Assembly: GCA_002842045.1 (NCBI GenBank)
Contig: PHBX01000005.1
Span: forward strand, 34,850 to 98,849
DNA length: 64,000 nucleotides
From: Chloroflexi bacterium HGW-Chloroflexi-3
GTDB taxonomy: Bacteria > Chloroflexota > Anaerolineae > Anaerolineales > Anaerolineaceae
Direction: 5' to 3'
Made by a program: the position numbers and the translations under genes. Positions 1 to 10,230 of the stretch are shown here, one piece after another (position 1 is the stretch's first letter; each line of letters begins with the position of its first letter). The notes beneath the pieces are model-generated. The model did no database searches. It saw only the letters and a program-made list of their open reading frames with translations, and was not told where the DNA came from.

Positions 1-324
1 ATCACTGAATTATGGGTGGAGGCACTTAACTCAGGAAATCCTGAGCAAGTCACCAGGTTATATGCGCCTAACTCAGTCCACATTACTTCGTCCCGATCCA
101 TCCAGGGAAAAACTGAAATTCAAGATTGGTATAAATATTTTCTCAAACAATTATTACCGAGCGGAAAATTTACAATTACTGGGATATCTGGTTCAGGAAA
201 TTCCCGAAGCATCAATTGGATATGCAAATCTGATAAAGCAAATGTCAGCAATGGTAGAGATACATTTGGGTTAATAAATGAAAAAATAGCTTATCATTAT
301 TCATTTTTTACCACAAAATCCTGA
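1..324 (+). CDS. SnoaL/NTF2-like protein, partial at left edge
   Basis: The reading frame is open from base 1, and a GTG at 16 is only an internal candidate start, so the gene almost certainly begins outside the window. The residues before it (ITELW) continue smoothly into EALNSGNPEQVTRLYAPNSV. This helix followed by a 'LYAPNSV' strand is typical of SnoaL-like/NTF2-fold domains, small alpha+beta cone folds that bind or isomerise small molecules. About 107 residues are visible, which is most of one such domain. The substrate cannot be inferred. It ends at a TGA just before a strong hairpin terminator and converges on rpoC. Confidence 0.6.
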   Translation: MTELWVEALNSGNPEQVTRLYAPNSVHITSSRSIQGKTEIQDWYKYFLKQLLPSGKFTITGISGSGNSRSINWICKSDKANVSNGRDTFGLINEKIAYHYSFFTTKS

Positions 325-338
325 CCAATTGTCAAAAA

Positions 339-371
339 AAATCTCCGACTCATATCGGAGATTTTTTTTAT
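339..371. terminator. Bidirectional intrinsic terminator between SnoaL-like gene and rpoC
   Basis: A 9-bp perfect stem (AATCTCCGA at 340-348 with TCGGAGATT at 355-363) has a 6-nt loop. An A-run flanks it on the left and a T-run on the right. It can therefore end transcription from both the plus-strand gene and the minus-strand rpoC. Confidence 0.85.
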
Positions 372-384
372 TTGATAAATAAGT

Positions 385-3300
385 TTATTTTTCAGTTGCT
401 AAAGAAGGATAATTATCCATGTGAACAATTGATTCAAGATTACCATCTTCAGTTTCAGAAAACCGACCATGAGTAAATCCAGAACCAGCTGGAATTAATT
501 TACCAATAATGACGTTTTCCTTAAGACCAAACAAAGGATCCTGATCACCAGCAATAGCTGCATGTGATAAAACTTTGATCGTATGTTGGAATGAAGCGGC
601 AGAAAGGAATGAATCGGTGCTGAGTGAAGCCTTTGTCACACCTAACAGGACCTCTGAGTATTTGGCAGGAACTTTTCCTTCTGCTTGTAAGCGATCATTG
701 ATGTGTTGAATCTCCAGGCGGTCCACAAGATCCATTGGTAAATAGGGTGAATCGCCAGCGCGAATGACCTGAACACGACCTAACATCTTACGGATGATCA
801 CTTCAAAGTGCTTGTCATTGATGTTTTGTCCTTGAGCACGATAAACTTTCTGAATTTCAACCAACAAATACATCATACAGGCATCACGTCCCTTGATCTT
901 AAGCACTGTGTGAGGATTCAAAGAACCTTCTGTCAATGGTTGTCCGGCTTCAACATGTTCGCCATCTTTCACCATTATTCTTGATGTCGTTGGAATCTCG
1001 TATTCTTCCATGTCTCGTTGTTCATAACTGACAATGACTTTCTTATCTTCAACCCGAATACGACCTGCGTGTTGTGCAGAGATTTCAGAGTCATTTAATG
1101 TAGCCAAAGTATCGCCTAAAGAAACAGCATCTTCATCCGAGACACGGATGTTCCATTCTTCAGGGATATCATAAGTATCACTCAGCATTTCGCTATGTTC
1201 TACTCTCACCATTCTTTGTTCGCTGTAGCGATCACTTTGAAGTATTTGAGCAACTCCAGAAATCTGACTGATAACAGCTTCACCCTTAGGTGCACGGCGA
1301 GCTTCAAACAACTCTTCGACACGAGGTAAGCCGGTCGTGATATCGCCACCTGCAGCAACACCACCTGTGTGGAAAGTTCGCAGCGTGAGTTGTGTACCGG
1401 GTTCGCCGATTGATTGTGCTGCAACTGTACCAACAGCTGAGCCTAGCTCCACAATTTTTCCTCTACCTAAATCCATACCGTAACAGGTTGCACAAATACC
1501 ATGAATTAGCTCACAGGTCATTGGGGAGCGCACTTTGACTTCTTTGATTCCGTGTTTTTCAATTTTTCGAATTCGATCATGATCCAGAATGTCATTGTGT
1601 TCCACCACAACTTCACCAGTTTCCGAATCTACAATCCTTTTAGCAACAACACGACCATATAATCGGGTACCGAAAGGTTGTCCAGCTACATCATCTGATT
1701 CTCGCAGATAGATACCAGAATCAGTGCCGCAGTCATGTTCATTGATGATCACATCCTGGGCGATATCAACCAGACGACGGGTAAGGTAACCAGCATCGGC
1801 TGTACGCAAGGCGGTATCAGCGAGACCTTTTCGAGCGCCATGTGTTGAAATAAAGTATTCTAGTGCGGTTAAACCTTCACGGAAGTTCGATTGGATAGGA
1901 AGACGAATAATACGTCCTGCAGGGTCTGCCATAAGTCCACGCATGCCTGCCAACTGAGAAATTGGACCAAATCCACCTTTTGTTGCCCCAGAATTTGCCA
2001 TCGTAGATAGATTACCATTGGGATCCATATTATCACGCACTGCAGTGGCAACATCTTTTGTGGTCTTTTGCCAAATTTCAATTTCACGTTCATTTCGTTC
2101 CTGTTCGGTGAGTAATCCGCGTCGGAATGAACGTTGAACACTTTCAACTTCACCCTGTGCTTTTGCTAAAATTTCAGACTTTTGAATTGGCATAGAGATG
2201 TCTGCAACAGCGAGGGTTGATCCAGAACGCATTGCAAATTCAAATCCTATGTCTTTGACATTGTCTGCGGTCCTTGTGGTGATTTCTTCTCCATAAACCT
2301 CATAAACTTCAGCAATCAGATCTTTTACACCACCTTTTTCCAATTCACGGTTAATAAACTGTACTTTCTCAGGGAGAATTCGATTAAATAATATTCTTCC
2401 AATGGTGGTATCAATGATTGCTTTGTGAGGTTTGTCCATTCGAATGCCATTTTCATCGTACCAAGTTTCCGTTTGTAATTTAACCTTGGAGTGTACTTCC
2501 ACCTGGTCCAATGTATAAGCTAATTCTGCTTCATCCATGCTGGCGAAGATTCTGCCATCACCTTTGTGTTGCAAATTATCATAATTAGTCAGATAGTAAA
2601 CTCCCAGAACCATATCTTTGGCAGGACTGACAATCGGTTCACCATCTGCTGGTTTTAATAAATTTTTGGAGGAAAGCATCAGGTTTCTAGCTTCCCAAAC
2701 CGCCTTGTCAGATAATGGAACGTGAACAGCCATTTGGTCACCATCGAAGTCAGCGTTGAATGCAGTAGTCACCAACGGATGGAGCTGGATTGCACTCCCC
2801 TCGATAAGAATTGGCTCAAATGCTTGAATTCCAAGACGATGTAAAGTAGGAGCTCGGTTCAACAAAACCGGACGTTCGCGAATAACTTCTTCTAATACTT
2901 CCCAAACTTCTGGTCTATTGCGTTCAATGAATCTGCGGGCACCTTTTACATTGGCTGCATAGCCATGGTGTACAAGCCGAGAAATTACAAATGGTCTATA
3001 AAGTTCCAAAGCCATATTCTTTGGTAAACCGCATTGGTAAAGTTTGAGTGTAGGACCTACTACGATAACCGAACGTCCAGAATAATCTACACGTTTCCCT
3101 AACAGATTACGACGGAAACGTCCTTTTTTACCTTTTAACATATCGCTCAAGGATTTCAATTCACGACGACCTCGACGTGACAAAGCTTTTCCACGCTGAG
3201 AATTATCAATTAATGAATCTACGGCTTCCTGCAACATACGTTTTTCATTACGCACGATAACATCCGGAGCGCCTAATTCCAGGAGTCGTTTTAGACGATT

Positions 3301-4632
3301 ATTTCGGTTGATCACACGTCGATATAGATCATTCAAGTCGGAGGTAGCAAATCGTCCACCGTCCAATTGAACCATTGGACGAAGATCTGGTGGTATAACC
3401 GGCAAAACCGTCATGATCATCCATTCAGAACGATTTTTGGATCGTCTGAAGGCTTCTACAACTTTCAATCGTGTAGTAGCCTTTTTTCTTTTTTGTTTGC
3501 TCTTGGATGTTCTGACTTCTACCCATAATTCTTCGGACAATTTATCAAGATCAAGACGTTTGAGAATGTCATAATACGCCTCAGCACCCATATCAGCTCT
3601 GAAGACCTGTCCCCAACGTTGTTTTAATTCACGGTAGCGTGTTTCACTTAAGAATGTGAATGGTTTTAAATCCTGTAATTCATCACGAAGACGGGAATTT
3701 TGATTCTGGGAAACAGTGGATTGATCTTCCAGATTGTTTCGTAAAGATTCCATTTCAAGATCGGCTTGTGCTTTCACTTGATCAATTTCCATTTTGATCA
3801 TCTCAATGCCGCGAACAATCTGATCACGTGTTTGGTTTTCCAACTCTTCAAGATGTTCTTTAACGGCTTTTTGAACCATGCCAATGTGTTGATTGGAAAT
3901 TGTCTCACCAGCTTTGACAATGACGATATTATTGATTTTTGCGAATAAAATATCAGTTCTGGCTACATTCCCAATTTTTTCTTGTAATTCCCGTTCCAGT
4001 GTTTGACCATCGCGCATAACTGGTGCCAGTAGATTGGCAATTTGTTCTTCACGACGATCCTGAATTTCTTTTTGTTGTTTTCTTAATTCTTCAATTTTCC
4101 GATCACGCGCTTGTTTAACTTCCAAAATTCTGGCATTAATCTGCGTTGCTTGTTCACGCTCTGAAAAACTAATTTCATCTTCTAGACGTTTTAATGCCTT
4201 TTGCCGTGCATCTTCATCCACAAAGGTGACGATGTATTGGGCAAAATACAAAACACGATCAAGATTTCTTCTGGAAATATCAAGTAACAAACCTAAATAA
4301 GAAGGAATCCTACGTGTATACCAGATATGAGCAACTGGAGCAGCTAATTCAATATGCCCCATCCGTTCTCTACGAACGGCTGAACGTGTGACTTCTACAC
4401 CACACTTATCACAAACTATACCTTTGTAACGTGGATTCTTGTATTTTCCACAATAACATTGATAATCTCGGGTAGGCCCGAAAATAGCCTCACAAAATAA
4501 ACCATCTTTTTCTGGCCGTAGCCGGCGATAGTTAATTGTTTCTGGCTTGAGTACTTCTCCGTAAGACCAACTGCGAATAGTTTCTGGAGAAGCAAGACTG
4601 ATTCGTAATGCAACAAGACTCTTGGTTTCCAC
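385..4632 (-). CDS. rpoC: DNA-directed RNA polymerase subunit beta'
   Basis: This is the catalytic beta' subunit of RNA polymerase (1415 aa). The N-terminal zinc finger ligands are Cys59, Cys61, Cys74 and Cys77. The catalytic magnesium loop NADFDGDQ lies near residues 626-633. The second zinc site is visible as a CGTDSG Cys and [11 protein letters not shown], followed by the bridge-helix/trigger-loop region ending in [16 protein letters not shown]. The trigger loop lacks the large insertion found in E. coli (SI3). Instead, about 170 extra, highly charged residues sit between the conserved VLYF and MGAEA blocks (roughly residues 135-340), where Thermus also has a non-conserved domain. Translation starts at GTG, seven bases after a strong AAGGAGG. 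rpoB is not upstream; the neighbour is a sensor kinase gene ending 194 bp away. Confidence 0.98.
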   Translation of the reverse strand: METKSLVALRISLASPETIRSWSYGEVLKPETINYRRLRPEKDGLFCEAIFGPTRDYQCYCGKYKNPRYKGIVCDKCGVEVTRSAVRRERMGHIELAAPVAHIWYTRRIPSYLGLLLDISRRNLDRVLYFAQYIVTFVDEDARQKALKRLEDEISFSEREQATQINARILEVKQARDRKIEELRKQQKEIQDRREEQIANLLAPVMRDGQTLERELQEKIGNVARTDILFAKINNIVIVKAGETISNQHIGMVQKAVKEHLEELENQTRDQIVRGIEMIKMEIDQVKAQADLEMESLRNNLEDQSTVSQNQNSRLRDELQDLKPFTFLSETRYRELKQRWGQVFRADMGAEAYYDILKRLDLDKLSEELWVEVRTSKSKQKRKKATTRLKVVEAFRRSKNRSEWMIMTVLPVIPPDLRPMVQLDGGRFATSDLNDLYRRVINRNNRLKRLLELGAPDVIVRNEKRMLQEAVDSLIDNSQRGKALSRRGRRELKSLSDMLKGKKGRFRRNLLGKRVDYSGRSVIVVGPTLKLYQCGLPKNMALELYRPFVISRLVHHGYAANVKGARRFIERNRPEVWEVLEEVIRERPVLLNRAPTLHRLGIQAFEPILIEGSAIQLHPLVTTAFNADFDGDQMAVHVPLSDKAVWEARNLMLSSKNLLKPADGEPIVSPAKDMVLGVYYLTNYDNLQHKGDGRIFASMDEAELAYTLDQVEVHSKVKLQTETWYDENGIRMDKPHKAIIDTTIGRILFNRILPEKVQFINRELEKGGVKDLIAEVYEVYGEEITTRTADNVKDIGFEFAMRSGSTLAVADISMPIQKSEILAKAQGEVESVQRSFRRGLLTEQERNEREIEIWQKTTKDVATAVRDNMDPNGNLSTMANSGATKGGFGPISQLAGMRGLMADPAGRIIRLPIQSNFREGLTALEYFISTHGARKGLADTALRTADAGYLTRRLVDIAQDVIINEHDCGTDSGIYLRESDDVAGQPFGTRLYGRVVAKRIVDSETGEVVVEHNDILDHDRIRKIEKHGIKEVKVRSPMTCELIHGICATCYGMDLGRGKIVELGSAVGTVAAQSIGEPGTQLTLRTFHTGGVAAGGDITTGLPRVEELFEARRAPKGEAVISQISGVAQILQSDRYSEQRMVRVEHSEMLSDTYDIPEEWNIRVSDEDAVSLGDTLATLNDSEISAQHAGRIRVEDKKVIVSYEQRDMEEYEIPTTSRIMVKDGEHVEAGQPLTEGSLNPHTVLKIKGRDACMMYLLVEIQKVYRAQGQNINDKHFEVIIRKMLGRVQVIRAGDSPYLPMDLVDRLEIQHINDRLQAEGKVPAKYSEVLLGVTKASLSTDSFLSAASFQHTIKVLSHAAIAGDQDPLFGLKENVIIGKLIPAGSGFTHGRFSETEDGNLESIVHMDNYPSLATEK

Positions 4633-4750
4633 TAAAAAGCCTCCTTATAAATGTCCCTGAAAACAACAAAGATAAGCGTTAGATAGATTTCTCCGCTTAC
4701 CTCAAAATCAACAACAAAAAACCATATACATGCAAACGAATATTATATCA
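4633..4750 (-). promoter_or_regulatory. rpoC promoter and ~100-nt leader with hairpin
   Basis: Read on the minus strand, TGATATAAT at 4750-4742 is a perfect extended -10 (TGnTATAAT). No good -35 is visible. The predicted leader is about 100 nt. It contains an 8-bp stem (4694-4701 with 4671-4678, one G-U pair, 15-nt loop) and the ribosome binding site AAGGAGG. This suggests rpoC has its own promoter. The role of the hairpin is unknown. Confidence 0.5.
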
Positions 4751-4826
4751 CAAAAAAATCATTTTTATGCTTAATTTCAGACCAATATTTTACGATTTTC
4801 ACCCAATTTTCTTTAGTTTGCATAAT

Positions 4827-7800
4827 TTATCCCTGCCTGATAGGCAGTTGCAAGTAAAAACTACTTCCACGACCTAATTTGCTCTCGACCCAAACCTTTC
4901 CATTATGTTTTTCTATAATTGTTTTTACGATGGCGAGTCCTAATCCTGTTCCCCGTTGATTATATGCTTCTCGCCTACCACTTCGATAAAATTTCTCAAA
5001 TAAGTGTGGTAAATCTATTGGTGCAATACCAATACCATTATCCGTTATTTCAAACATTGCATGACCATCAGTAGAACTCACATTCACCTTTACTGTTCCA
5101 CCTAAAGAATTATATTTTAAAGCATTTTCAACAACATTATAGAGCGCTTGTTGCACCAATGCAGAATCTGCCTCAATCTGTGTATCTCGATTAATTGAAT
5201 ATTCCAGAATTAAATCGATATTTTTTTGGTTTGCATATGGTTGCAATTCAAGAACGACTTGTTCGGCTAGGCTAATGGGGTTAGTTCTTTCTAATTTTAA
5301 CCCTATACCAGCTTCAATTCTTCCTAAATCCAACAGATTATTAACTAATTTCGACATACTATCCACACCGGAAACAATTTTCGCAACATAGGAACGCTGT
5401 TGTTCGTTGATCTCGCCAACCATTTGCAGCATGGAAGCATATCCCCGCATTAGCGTGAGAGGTGATCTGAGATCATGACTAACTGTTGAAACAATATCTG
5501 ATTTAAATGTATCAACCTCTTTAAATTGTGTTATATCTCTCAATAAGCACACTTTTCCAACCAGTTGTTCATTGCGGATAACTGGTGAAACCGTTGTGAA
5601 AAAAACTCGTCGATTGGTTAATTGGATTTCCCTGGAAGTGTCCCGATTAATGGTGTCTTTCTTTAATAGTTCCAACAAATCTTCATGCTCGATCACTGAA
5701 TCAATATTTAATCCTGGTGTGGTTTCTTTGAATAAGCCAACCAATTGTTTCGCAGCCGGATTGATAAGTATCAAATTGTTGGCATCATCGAATACCATCA
5801 CAGGATCAGGGGTCGAATTGAGTACAGCTTCAAATTGCTGACGACCTAATTCTGCTGTTGCATACAATTGTGCATTTGCTGCAGCCATAGCTGCCTGGCT
5901 GACAAGTGTTTTAAAATACCTGATTTCTTCTTCTTTGAACGTTCTTGCATTGTTGTAACCCAACCAGATCGCACCAAAATATTGATTCTCCTGGTTTAGT
6001 GCGATCGCCAAAATTGCCCCAGGAATTACACTTCCTGGAATGATAAAGCGTTTAAATCGGGATAAATTTGGAATTGGAAGTACGTCCTGTTGTCGCATCA
6101 TCTCGAATAATTGCCGGTCTAATGCATTTGTAGCTTCGCTTTCCTGACCAAGTCCAATCGAAAAAAATGGTGAATAGAGCTGATCGGCAGTTACTTGACG
6201 AATTAGAATTGCACGAGCATGTGTTGCATCATTTCCCATCATCGTTTGTAAAATCGGCTGGATGGCTGCATTAATATCAAGATGTTTGGATACGCTCTGA
6301 CTGGAATTTAAGAGTTGTTTCAGTTCTTTCAATCTATCCCTTAATCGAATGCGCATTTGTTCAAACGAATAAGCTAATTGCCCTAATTCATCAACACTAT
6401 TAATGCTCATTGGATTATCTAAATTACCTTGCGAAATAAGTGCTGCCTGGTGTGAGAGGGATCTTACCGATTTGGTGATTGGTTTTATTCCCAATCGTAA
6501 TGCCAATACAACCAGAATGATTACCAATCCTAGTACACCTAATAACGGCGTTGCAATTTTTAAGGCAAGTTCTTGAACTTCCGTGGATGGTAAACCTACC
6601 AGAACTGACCAGGATCTGCCCGTGAGTGGTTGATGGTAAACTAGAAGCTGATTGCCAGTTATGGAAGAATTTTCAAATATATTTGCTGTGATGGGTATTT
6701 CTTGTGGATATATAGACCACAATAACTGCGGGTTCATATTGGAATGATAAATAATTCTTCCTTGATCATCCAAAATAACACTTTCTCCTTGAGATTTTGT
6801 AAAGTTATTTAAGGTTAATATGGTGGGTTGCACATATGGGTTTGAAATAAAATCCGTCCTGCCTATTAGTACACCGATTGGATTTCCCTGATTATCTGTA
6901 ATGGAAGTTATGAAAGTGATCAAAACAGATTTATCTGATATTTTCGGTGGAGAAGTATAAATTTGGAAGTGTACTCCTTTCAAAGCCAGTGAGATCCCGG
7001 TTCTTTCTTCCATGGATAATTGAAGTTGATCAACGTCTCGAATGGGGTAACCATCCTTAGGATATCCATTTTGGTCAAATATAAATAAATGAGTGAAGAA
7101 AGGGATAACCTGAATCTTTTCTGCGAATTCAGCCCATATATCTATATCCTGCTGTAAAAGATTTTCATCTGCCAGACTGAAAATTAAATTTTGTCCTGAT
7201 TCAAAAAAATATGGCAAACTCTCAGAAGCAATTTCAGCTGTTCCTCTGAGTCTGGATTCCACCAATTCAGTTGCTGCATTACTGGCGACTTTCCAATCAA
7301 CATAAACAACAAATAGGACGACAAATAAAATGACCGGTAAAGTGGTCATTAAAAATCGGTATTCTACCCTCTTCTCCATAGGCGTGGGTGAAAGGTATTT
7401 TGGAAAAAACCATGATTTATGTTTTACTATATAAAATACACTACAAAATAATCCACCTAACAACAGTTCAAAAAACCTAAAAATTGAAAGCGATAATGAT
7501 TGTGTCAACCCATAATCAAGACGTACTGCCAAAGATCCACTCGAATTCAGGATTTGATCCAGAATAAAAATCGGTATGAATAGTACGCCAGTGAAAATTG
7601 CAGCAACAAACGGAATTCTTAACCAACCAAACAATTGTGTTCTGTATTTTTGACGAACGAACACAGCAAACATTACAGCCATACCAATTGTTTCTACAAT
7701 TGTAAAAATATTATGCGTTCCCCACCAAGCCATAGAAATTCCGCTGATTAGTCCAATGATAACCGCAGGAAATAAACCATAAAACCCTGCAGCAATCTGC

Positions 7801-8087
7801 CAGGGTATAGTGACAAAAAGAAATAAAATAAAACCAGATGCAATCATCTCGGGGTTTGAAGTTGTAAACTCAATACCACCAAGAATCACTGAAAATGGTG
7901 CCAGAATTGCCAGCCCATAAAATACCCACCAATTTTTTTGTTTGCGGCTTGGTAGTGGTTGCCAAATCCTCTTCACAACAAGAAATATCAGAAATAAAAA
8001 TACAAACCACGCAGCAAAACCAAGAAAATCTTTCGGCGGGGATAGATAGGGTCTTGAGGGAAAGAGAAAAGTATATGAAAAAGGCAT
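4827..8087 (-). CDS. Membrane sensor histidine kinase (TM-Cache-HAMP-GAF-PAS-HisKA-HATPase)
   Basis: This is a 1086-aa inner-membrane sensor kinase. An N-terminal block of several membrane helices covers residues 18-230, and a further helix lies near 250-265. An extracellular Cache-like sensor spans about 265-500, then a helix near 510-530, HAMP at 535-585, GAF at 596-735 and PAS from about 750 (the segment FEAVLNSTPDPVMVFDD). The HisKA box has phospho-acceptor His871 in VSHDLRSP. The ATPase domain shows NVVENALKYNS, DNGIGIAP and GTGLGLAI. All kinase motifs look intact, so it should autophosphorylate and pass phosphate to a response regulator. No regulator gene is adjacent, which makes it an orphan. 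The signal is unknown. It is followed by rpoC on the same strand. Confidence 0.93.
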   Translation of the reverse strand: MPFSYTFLFPSRPYLSPPKDFLGFAAWFVFLFLIFLVVKRIWQPLPSRKQKNWWVFYGLAILAPFSVILGGIEFTTSNPEMIASGFILFLFVTIPWQIAAGFYGLFPAVIIGLISGISMAWWGTHNIFTIVETIGMAVMFAVFVRQKYRTQLFGWLRIPFVAAIFTGVLFIPIFILDQILNSSGSLAVRLDYGLTQSLSLSIFRFFELLLGGLFCSVFYIVKHKSWFFPKYLSPTPMEKRVEYRFLMTTLPVILFVVLFVVYVDWKVASNAATELVESRLRGTAEIASESLPYFFESGQNLIFSLADENLLQQDIDIWAEFAEKIQVIPFFTHLFIFDQNGYPKDGYPIRDVDQLQLSMEERTGISLALKGVHFQIYTSPPKISDKSVLITFITSITDNQGNPIGVLIGRTDFISNPYVQPTILTLNNFTKSQGESVILDDQGRIIYHSNMNPQLLWSIYPQEIPITANIFENSSITGNQLLVYHQPLTGRSWSVLVGLPSTEVQELALKIATPLLGVLGLVIILVVLALRLGIKPITKSVRSLSHQAALISQGNLDNPMSINSVDELGQLAYSFEQMRIRLRDRLKELKQLLNSSQSVSKHLDINAAIQPILQTMMGNDATHARAILIRQVTADQLYSPFFSIGLGQESEATNALDRQLFEMMRQQDVLPIPNLSRFKRFIIPGSVIPGAILAIALNQENQYFGAIWLGYNNARTFKEEEIRYFKTLVSQAAMAAANAQLYATAELGRQQFEAVLNSTPDPVMVFDDANNLILINPAAKQLVGLFKETTPGLNIDSVIEHEDLLELLKKDTINRDTSREIQLTNRRVFFTTVSPVIRNEQLVGKVCLLRDITQFKEVDTFKSDIVSTVSHDLRSPLTLMRGYASMLQMVGEINEQQRSYVAKIVSGVDSMSKLVNNLLDLGRIEAGIGLKLERTNPISLAEQVVLELQPYANQKNIDLILEYSINRDTQIEADSALVQQALYNVVENALKYNSLGGTVKVNVSSTDGHAMFEITDNGIGIAPIDLPHLFEKFYRSGRREAYNQRGTGLGLAIVKTIIEKHNGKVWVESKLGRGSSFYLQLPIRQG

Positions 8088-8112
8088 CGTATTCCAATAA
8101 CCAACAATAAAA

Positions 8113-8121
8113 ATTATAGCA
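8113..8121 (-). promoter_or_regulatory. Extended -10 promoter of the sensor kinase gene
   Basis: On the minus strand this reads TGCTATAAT, a perfect TGnTATAAT. It is placed so that transcription would start about 20 nt before the kinase ATG at 8087. No convincing -35 is seen. Confidence 0.4.
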
Positions 8122-8134
8122 TTGCAATATCGTC

Positions 8135-9442
8135 TTAAGGCATTTTGGCTAACTGATTATTTTTCTTCCAGGCATGCTTGTAAAGAATGTTGGTTTTATC
8201 CTTACTTGCTTCGTTTTTAAAATTCTCAATCCACTTTTTCTGCAAGTTAAATGCATCATCAAAACAATCCGCTATGAGCTCAATTTGACCTTTAAAATTT
8301 TTCATCCTGGCAACAAAAACTTTCTCAAGGTCTTTCGATTCATTTATGTATTCACTACTTAACGCTGGATAATTTTGCAAAATCCTTCGGTGAATTCTTT
8401 CATGTTGCCACCAATAAGATTGAAGATCATAATCCAATTCAGGCGGTTGGCCAAAATAATTCAATTCCTGATCCAAGGACATTGGTTTGAAAATACTCAG
8501 GCATGGTGCTGAAGAACCGGTGACCCAAACGACTAATCGTTCATCATCTTGTTCAACAACCATTGATCCAGTAGTCTGACTGACTCGAATAGGTCCAAAT
8601 CCAGCATGCATACAGAGATCCGCGCCGGTTATTCCTTTATCTGGTCGAAAATTTTCGTCGACCCTGTGACTTCTCAATGTAGCAAATACGTCTTCAAGAT
8701 TAGTCTGTGATCCCTTTTCATTAATTTTCCTTATTGAGCAGGAACGACGTTGTTTTGAATCACTAAAAGTAGTAATCAGCCAATCCGAAATCAACTCCCG
8801 AAAATTAAATTCACTTTCAACCTTTAACCAACCTTTTTCTTTTGTTTTGGAAATAAGGTTAGGGGAAATTAAATCCCAATTATCTTCAATAGAATAACCA
8901 TTCGAGATTGCTCCAAATCCATCAATCTTTTCTGCTATCCAATGTTTTTCTACGGTCTCTAATTTCCAGGCTTCATGTTTATCTGCGATAAGGAAGCTAT
9001 TGTGATAATAAAATGGATGTATAAATCCACAATTTCCAGATTGACCATATTCTTCCAGTAATGCTGTAATGACATTTAAAGCCTCTCTGGCATTGTTCCC
9101 CCGTTCCAGACCTAAGCGTAGATAATCCATCCCTATCAAACCTGGTTCTTTCCCAGCTGGAATTTTTGAAAAAACAGCTTCATTTCCAATAACAACGCCA
9201 TGTTCATTCACCCCCATCTCTGCCCCCCAAATCCATACTGGCTTACACAAAAGTATTTTGTTCGTCTTTCCTACCTGGGGAATCGAGATATAGGTACATT
9301 TTAATAATTCACCTTTTTCATATTGTTTTTCAGGCACAATTAATACTTCATGAGCTTCATTTGGATCACGGTCAGAATTTTTTCCAAAATAAAATTTTCT
9401 ATTTTCTGTATAATCTGGCATTAAAACAAAAGTGTCACACAT
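8135..9442 (-). CDS. Peptidase family C69, secernin-like
   Basis: This 435-aa protein begins MCDTFV, with Cys2 in the position of the N-terminal nucleophile exposed when Met is removed in C69 dipeptidases and secernins. The following segments FGKNSDRDPNE, LLKCTYI, WGAEMGVNEHGV and IGNEAVF match the secernin branch of the Ntn-hydrolase family closely. A dipeptidase or amidohydrolase role is expected from the family, but the substrate is unknown. There is no signal peptide, so it is probably cytoplasmic. It lies between the sensor kinase and cmk on the same strand, with a 75-bp gap on the cmk side. Confidence 0.85.
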   Translation of the reverse strand: MCDTFVLMPDYTENRKFYFGKNSDRDPNEAHEVLIVPEKQYEKGELLKCTYISIPQVGKTNKILLCKPVWIWGAEMGVNEHGVVIGNEAVFSKIPAGKEPGLIGMDYLRLGLERGNNAREALNVITALLEEYGQSGNCGFIHPFYYHNSFLIADKHEAWKLETVEKHWIAEKIDGFGAISNGYSIEDNWDLISPNLISKTKEKGWLKVESEFNFRELISDWLITTFSDSKQRRSCSIRKINEKGSQTNLEDVFATLRSHRVDENFRPDKGITGADLCMHAGFGPIRVSQTTGSMVVEQDDERLVVWVTGSSAPCLSIFKPMSLDQELNYFGQPPELDYDLQSYWWQHERIHRRILQNYPALSSEYINESKDLEKVFVARMKNFKGQIELIADCFDDAFNLQKKWIENFKNEASKDKTNILYKHAWKKNNQLAKMP

Positions 9443-9517
9443 ATTGCTTCCTTCCTGATCGAATGGATCATCGTGAATATATATTGTTAAAGGATTTTTT
9501 ATATTTAATAATTCCTT

Positions 9518-10216
9518 CTATACTTGAAAATTCTTTTTCTCTTTTACCAAATTAAAAATATATTGGAAAACTTCTTCTGCATTCAATTGATCTGAATCAA
9601 TCATGATGGCGTCCTCTGCTGGGCGCAATGGAGCGATTGCCCGAGAAGAATCGATTTTATCCCTCCGCATTAAATCGTCCAGCACGCTTTCATAAGTTGC
9701 CTGTTTTTCGCGTTTGATAAGTTCCAGATATCGGCGCCTTGCACGTTCTTCAACAGATGCATCCAGATATAACTTGATATCAGCTTCAGGTAAAACAACC
9801 GTTCCTATGTCTCTGCCAACCATCACAATCCCTCCCTTATTTCCAATCTCACGTTGTTTAATTGTCATTGCTACACGCACCCCTTTGTAGGCAGAAACTT
9901 GAGAGACATGTGCTTCCACATCAGGTAATCGAATTTCCCATGTGACATCTTCATGATCGAGAATTACATCATTACTACGTCCATCATCAATTGTCGCTGG
10001 ATGAATGTCAAGATCCATTTCTTCAGCAACTTTGGTAACCAGACCTTCATCATTTACATCAACATTTTTCTTTAATACCGCTAATGTTACTGCCCGATAC
10101 ATGACCCCCGTATCCAGATACATAAAATCCAACGCCTCTGCCAACCTTTCTCCTAAAGTTGATTTTCCAGAAGCAGCTGGACCATCCAATGTTATCGTAA
10201 ATGATTTTTTTCCCAT
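9518..10216 (-). CDS. cmk: Cytidylate kinase
   Basis: Phosphorylates CMP and dCMP to the diphosphates using ATP in the cytoplasm. The 232-aa protein has the P-loop GPAASGKST near its N terminus, the CMP-binding region YLDTGVMYRAVT, the segment GRDIGTVVLPEA and the Arg-rich lid VEERARRRY. Length is normal for the family (about 225 aa). It is separated from the upstream membrane glycosyltransferase by only 14 bp and may be co-transcribed with it. Confidence 0.95.
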   Translation of the reverse strand: MGKKSFTITLDGPAASGKSTLGERLAEALDFMYLDTGVMYRAVTLAVLKKNVDVNDEGLVTKVAEEMDLDIHPATIDDGRSNDVILDHEDVTWEIRLPDVEAHVSQVSAYKGVRVAMTIKQREIGNKGGIVMVGRDIGTVVLPEADIKLYLDASVEERARRRYLELIKREKQATYESVLDDLMRRDKIDSSRAIAPLRPAEDAIMIDSDQLNAEEVFQYIFNLVKEKKNFQV

Positions 10217-10230
10217 ATGTCTCCTTTTAT

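Noticed and set aside
1869..2153. Minus-strand 94-aa frame inside rpoC
   Set aside because: It is a shadow in another frame of a strongly conserved gene and has no ribosome site or family match.
7870..8127. Cys-rich 85-aa frame over the start of the sensor kinase
   Set aside because: It overlaps the kinase start and has no recognised motif; the kinase frame continues through a normal membrane domain.
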